A DNA stretch of 16,731 bases, taken from NCBI GenBank assembly GCA_021780285.1, contig JAJXZA010000374.1:1-16731 (forward strand). Reading direction: 5' to 3'. Under the pieces are notes generated by a model. The model ran no database searches, was not told the DNA's origin, and saw only the letters and a list, made by a program, of their open reading frames with translations. The DNA comes from Planctomycetota bacterium (lineage in GTDB: Bacteria; Planctomycetota; Phycisphaerae; WQYP01). Each line of letters starts with the position of its first letter. Positions within the stretch are counted from its first letter, which is position 1. Below, one piece after another: positions 14,808 through 16,731 of this stretch. The position numbers and the translations under genes are program-made.

Positions 14808-16499
14808 ATGATAAAACCCGGTTACCTGGTGCGTTTGGTATTTTTGGTTTTTGCCTCTCTGCTCTGCGGCAACGCCCGCTTGGCGCATGGAGCCGCACCC
14901 ACCGCACAGGCTCCGCCAAGTCTTTTAATGGCCGGTGATGGCCGGGCGAGTCTCTGGCTCTCGCTGCCAACCAAACTGGCGCAAATGCCCGGAAAAACGG
15001 GTTTCATCCTGCTGCAACACCCCGTCAACCAGCAGGGCAAAAGCTCTACTGCCTGGCGCGACATCACCCCTCAGCCCTTGTATGGTTCGCCGGTAGGCCT
15101 TGCGGCAATCGCCGGCCAGGACGATCTCGATCACGAGGCCTCTACAATTTACGCATTCTTTTCGACCGGCCAGGTGTGGGCATACAACGCTGACCAGCAG
15201 AAGTTTATGCCCGACTTGCCCGGCCATCTTGCGCCCACGGCGGTCGTTGGTTCTCAGAGTGGCATCTTCGCGCTCACCATTGAGCCTTCCCAGACGGTCA
15301 GCAGCTCGTCCAAATCCCCGCGCGCTGGCGGCAGCAGTGCCGCAGTCTGGCGATTTGATGGCGTGCAGTGGCAACCGCTCGCGCCCATGCCACCCTCCCT
15401 TGCAGACTCCATTGCCCAAGGAGCCTCGCCCTCGATTGTTTATGCCGCCGGGCGGCTATGGGTTATTTGGGTATCCGCATCGCCATCCACCAGCGCAGTG
15501 TCTGGTATCACCAGCGTTTCAGTGGCGTCCATTCTCACATCTACCGATACCGCATCTTGGCAGTTGCCAGAGCCGATTCACCTGACCGGTCCTGTTGCCA
15601 AACTCTGTGCTCTGCAGGTGGAGGGCAGGCTCATGCTGTTGTGGGTGGCTCCCCATGCCGGCCACGAAGTTATTATTCAGGGCAGCCAGCTGGCAACATC
15701 AAAACCCGAATTCATAAATACAACCTTTACACCGGTTGCCCTGGGGCCCAAAAGCGTCGGAATAAATGTCCAAACCTCGCTCGCGCTGGCGCCCGATGGC
15801 AACGCGATTGGCCTGGCATTCAACACCACCGATGGCAAGCTGTTTGAATTGGCCTTCGACCGCCATGGGCGCGTGCTCTCAAACCTGAAACAAATTACCG
15901 CCGCACCCGCTGCCACCAACGATTCAACAACATTTGAACATTTTTTCATCATCATTTTAGCTCTGCTGCTGGCGCTGTCGCTTTGGCATCGCAACCAGCC
16001 GGGCAATCGAGCCTGGCTGGCAGGCGGTCTGGTGCCTGCTCCCCTCACCGCTCGAATGTTGGCGGCGCTCATAGATGTTTCCATTCCGCTTATTGCCATT
16101 GGCGTTGCGACAGGCATGGTGCATGCCGACGCCTGGCAACAACTCGGTCATCAGGCGATGCAAGCCCTTGTCTCCCCCGAACTGCTCCTGCACGATTATC
16201 GTCTGCTCTGGATGCTCGGCGCCTACCTCGGTTACCTCACGCTTGCGGAATGGCTCTTTGCGCGTTCGGTCGGCAAAGTTCTGCTGGGCATGAAGGTGGT
16301 GGATCTCGACGGCAAACCGCCCGGATTTCTTGCGGTGGTCATTCGCAATCTGGTGCGTATACCCGAGCTATTAGCGCCGGCGCTGCTTCTGTTTGTCATT
16401 TTAAGTGTAGACCGCCGCCGCCTTGGCGATGTGCTTGCCGGCACGGTGGTGGTTGGCGTTCAAAGCCGTACAACGCAGGACACAACGCCCCATGACTGA
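14808..16499 (+). CDS. RDD-family membrane protein with large extracytoplasmic domain
   Basis: The 563-residue protein starts with a signal sequence (about 1-30, LVRLVFLVFASLLCGNA). A region of about 340 residues follows with short beta-rich repeats such as AVWRFDGVQWQPLAPMP, GRLWVIWVSAS and GRLMLLWVAPHAG, which suggests a beta-propeller-like fold outside the membrane. A transmembrane helix at about 378-397 (FIIILALLLALSLW) leads to a C-terminal RDD domain (about 410-555) with LTARMLAALID, ARSVGKVLLGMKVVD and DRRRLGDVLAGTVVVGVQ. RDD proteins are mostly uncharacterised; some take part in ion or osmotic stress tolerance. No ligand is evident. ATG 14808 has only a weak AGCAG upstream. The gene is 111 bp after the HAD gene, and its stop overlaps the trmL start by 8 bp, a sign of translational coupling. 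Confidence 0.87.
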   Translation: MIKPGYLVRLVFLVFASLLCGNARLAHGAAPTAQAPPSLLMAGDGRASLWLSLPTKLAQMPGKTGFILLQHPVNQQGKSSTAWRDITPQPLYGSPVGLAAIAGQDDLDHEASTIYAFFSTGQVWAYNADQQKFMPDLPGHLAPTAVVGSQSGIFALTIEPSQTVSSSSKSPRAGGSSAAVWRFDGVQWQPLAPMPPSLADSIAQGASPSIVYAAGRLWVIWVSASPSTSAVSGITSVSVASILTSTDTASWQLPEPIHLTGPVAKLCALQVEGRLMLLWVAPHAGHEVIIQGSQLATSKPEFINTTFTPVALGPKSVGINVQTSLALAPDGNAIGLAFNTTDGKLFELAFDRHGRVLSNLKQITAAPAATNDSTTFEHFFIIILALLLALSLWHRNQPGNRAWLAGGLVPAPLTARMLAALIDVSIPLIAIGVATGMVHADAWQQLGHQAMQALVSPELLLHDYRLLWMLGAYLGYLTLAEWLFARSVGKVLLGMKVVDLDGKPPGFLAVVIRNLVRIPELLAPALLLFVILSVDRRRLGDVLAGTVVVGVQSRTTQDTTPHD

Positions 16500-16605
16500 T
16501 TCGCTGACTTTGCCGCCGGCGCACCATCTTAAAATCGCCCTGGTGGAGCCTGAAATACCGCAAAACGTAGGCAACATCGCCCGCTTGTGTGCGGTCACCG
16601 GATCG
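16492..16605 (+). pseudogene. trmL: trmL, 5' fragment of tRNA (cytidine-34-2'-O)-methyltransferase, interrupted
   Basis: The 38 visible family codons end in LKIALVEPEIPQNVGNIAR then LCAVTGS, the conserved N-terminus of the SPOUT methyltransferase TrmL. TrmL methylates the ribose of the wobble base in certain leucine tRNAs. The usual continuation (a PLGF-containing segment and about 110 more residues) is absent. After codon 38 the frame reads eleven unrelated codons and stops at 16638. None of the other plus frames resumes the family sequence before the window ends. The break falls exactly where an insertion-sequence-like terminus begins. ATG 16492 overlaps the RDD stop, with AGGA eleven bases upstream. 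The remainder may lie beyond the inserted DNA. Confidence 0.8.
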
Positions 16606-16731
16606 GTAACCGTTCACGGGCCAAAGTGGCGAAATTAGGCAATAAATGAGGGTTCCTGACCGTATGCGACCGATTTGGGCGCATTTTTTACTCGGATGGC
16701 CGGCAACATCCGATTATTTACCTTTATTTCT
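16606..16731 (+). mobile_element. Probable left end of an IS66-type insertion sequence (continues beyond window)
   Basis: From 16606 the sequence starts GTAACCGTTCACGGGCC and bears no relation to trmL. IS66-family elements characteristically begin GTAA, often with a GTAAnCGTTCAC-like terminus, and duplicate 8 bp of target. If so, CCGGATCG (16598-16605) should recur at the far end. The remaining ~100 bases carry no gene, as expected before the first small IS66 gene. The family assignment rests on the terminus only. Confidence 0.5.
16664..16689 (+). terminator. Intrinsic terminator-like hairpin in the inserted DNA
   Basis: ATGCG-A-CC, loop GATTT, then GG-G-CGCAT followed by a run of six T forms a stem of seven pairs with one internal mismatch. 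It would stop transcription arriving from the RDD/trmL side before it enters the inserted element. Confidence 0.5.

Noticed and set aside
1..16731. CRISPR array, rRNA, toxin-antitoxin pair or phage genes
   Set aside because: No regularly spaced repeats, rRNA segments or recognisable phage or toxin proteins were found on either strand.

Overview
This 16.7 kb, moderately GC-rich window looks like chromosomal DNA from a Planctomycetota-type bacterium, possibly Phycisphaerae-like. That placement is an inference from the style of several proteins: the TlpA-like and XRE proteins, a small membrane protein with two Cys pairs, and a signal-peptide/RDD fusion. No rRNA or ribosomal protein is present to confirm it. 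Most genes are housekeeping or envelope functions, and the accessory component is short repeat DNA and one disrupted gene.

Left block, minus strand (1-3090). A DNA polymerase I-type 5'-nuclease runs off the left edge. Upstream of it lie a RibBA-like riboflavin protein whose metal sites are altered in both domains, then a small membrane-anchored Cys-pair protein. These three probably form one operon. Further upstream, also on the minus strand, is comB (2-phosphosulfolactate phosphatase, GTG start). It diverges from a FUSC-family membrane protein on the plus strand (3260-5521), and the gap holds an AGTATACT palindrome that gives a TATACT -10 box on both strands.

Middle block, plus strand (5522-12092). 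Two copies of a ~280 bp MITE-like element lie in opposite orientation at 5522-5807 and 11815-12092. They have ~31 bp imperfect terminal inverted repeats and a nested internal hairpin, and copy 1 has a perfect CTAG target duplication. Between them are a secreted TlpA-like thioredoxin, an XRE regulator with a promoter and a palindrome-rich 5' leader, a full DsbD-type transmembrane thiol-disulfide reductase, tRNA-Ser(CGA), a ~700 bp gene-poor stretch and a DPM1-like glycosyltransferase. TlpA and DsbD together suggest an extracytoplasmic thiol-reduction module, with DsbD moving reductant across the membrane and the TlpA-like protein as a possible recipient.

Right block, plus strand (12150-16731). 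This holds a large BshC-like conserved protein, a HAD hydrolase whose usual second catalytic Asp is Ala, an RDD membrane protein with a large extracytoplasmic domain, and the first 38 codons of trmL. trmL then breaks off at a codon boundary into non-homologous DNA beginning GTAACCGTTCAC, which looks like the left end of an IS66-type insertion sequence continuing past the window.

I did not find a clear new multi-gene system. The best leads are the metal-site-altered RibBA-like protein, the nested-hairpin MITE pair placed just after stop codons, the palindromic leader of the XRE gene and the interrupted trmL.
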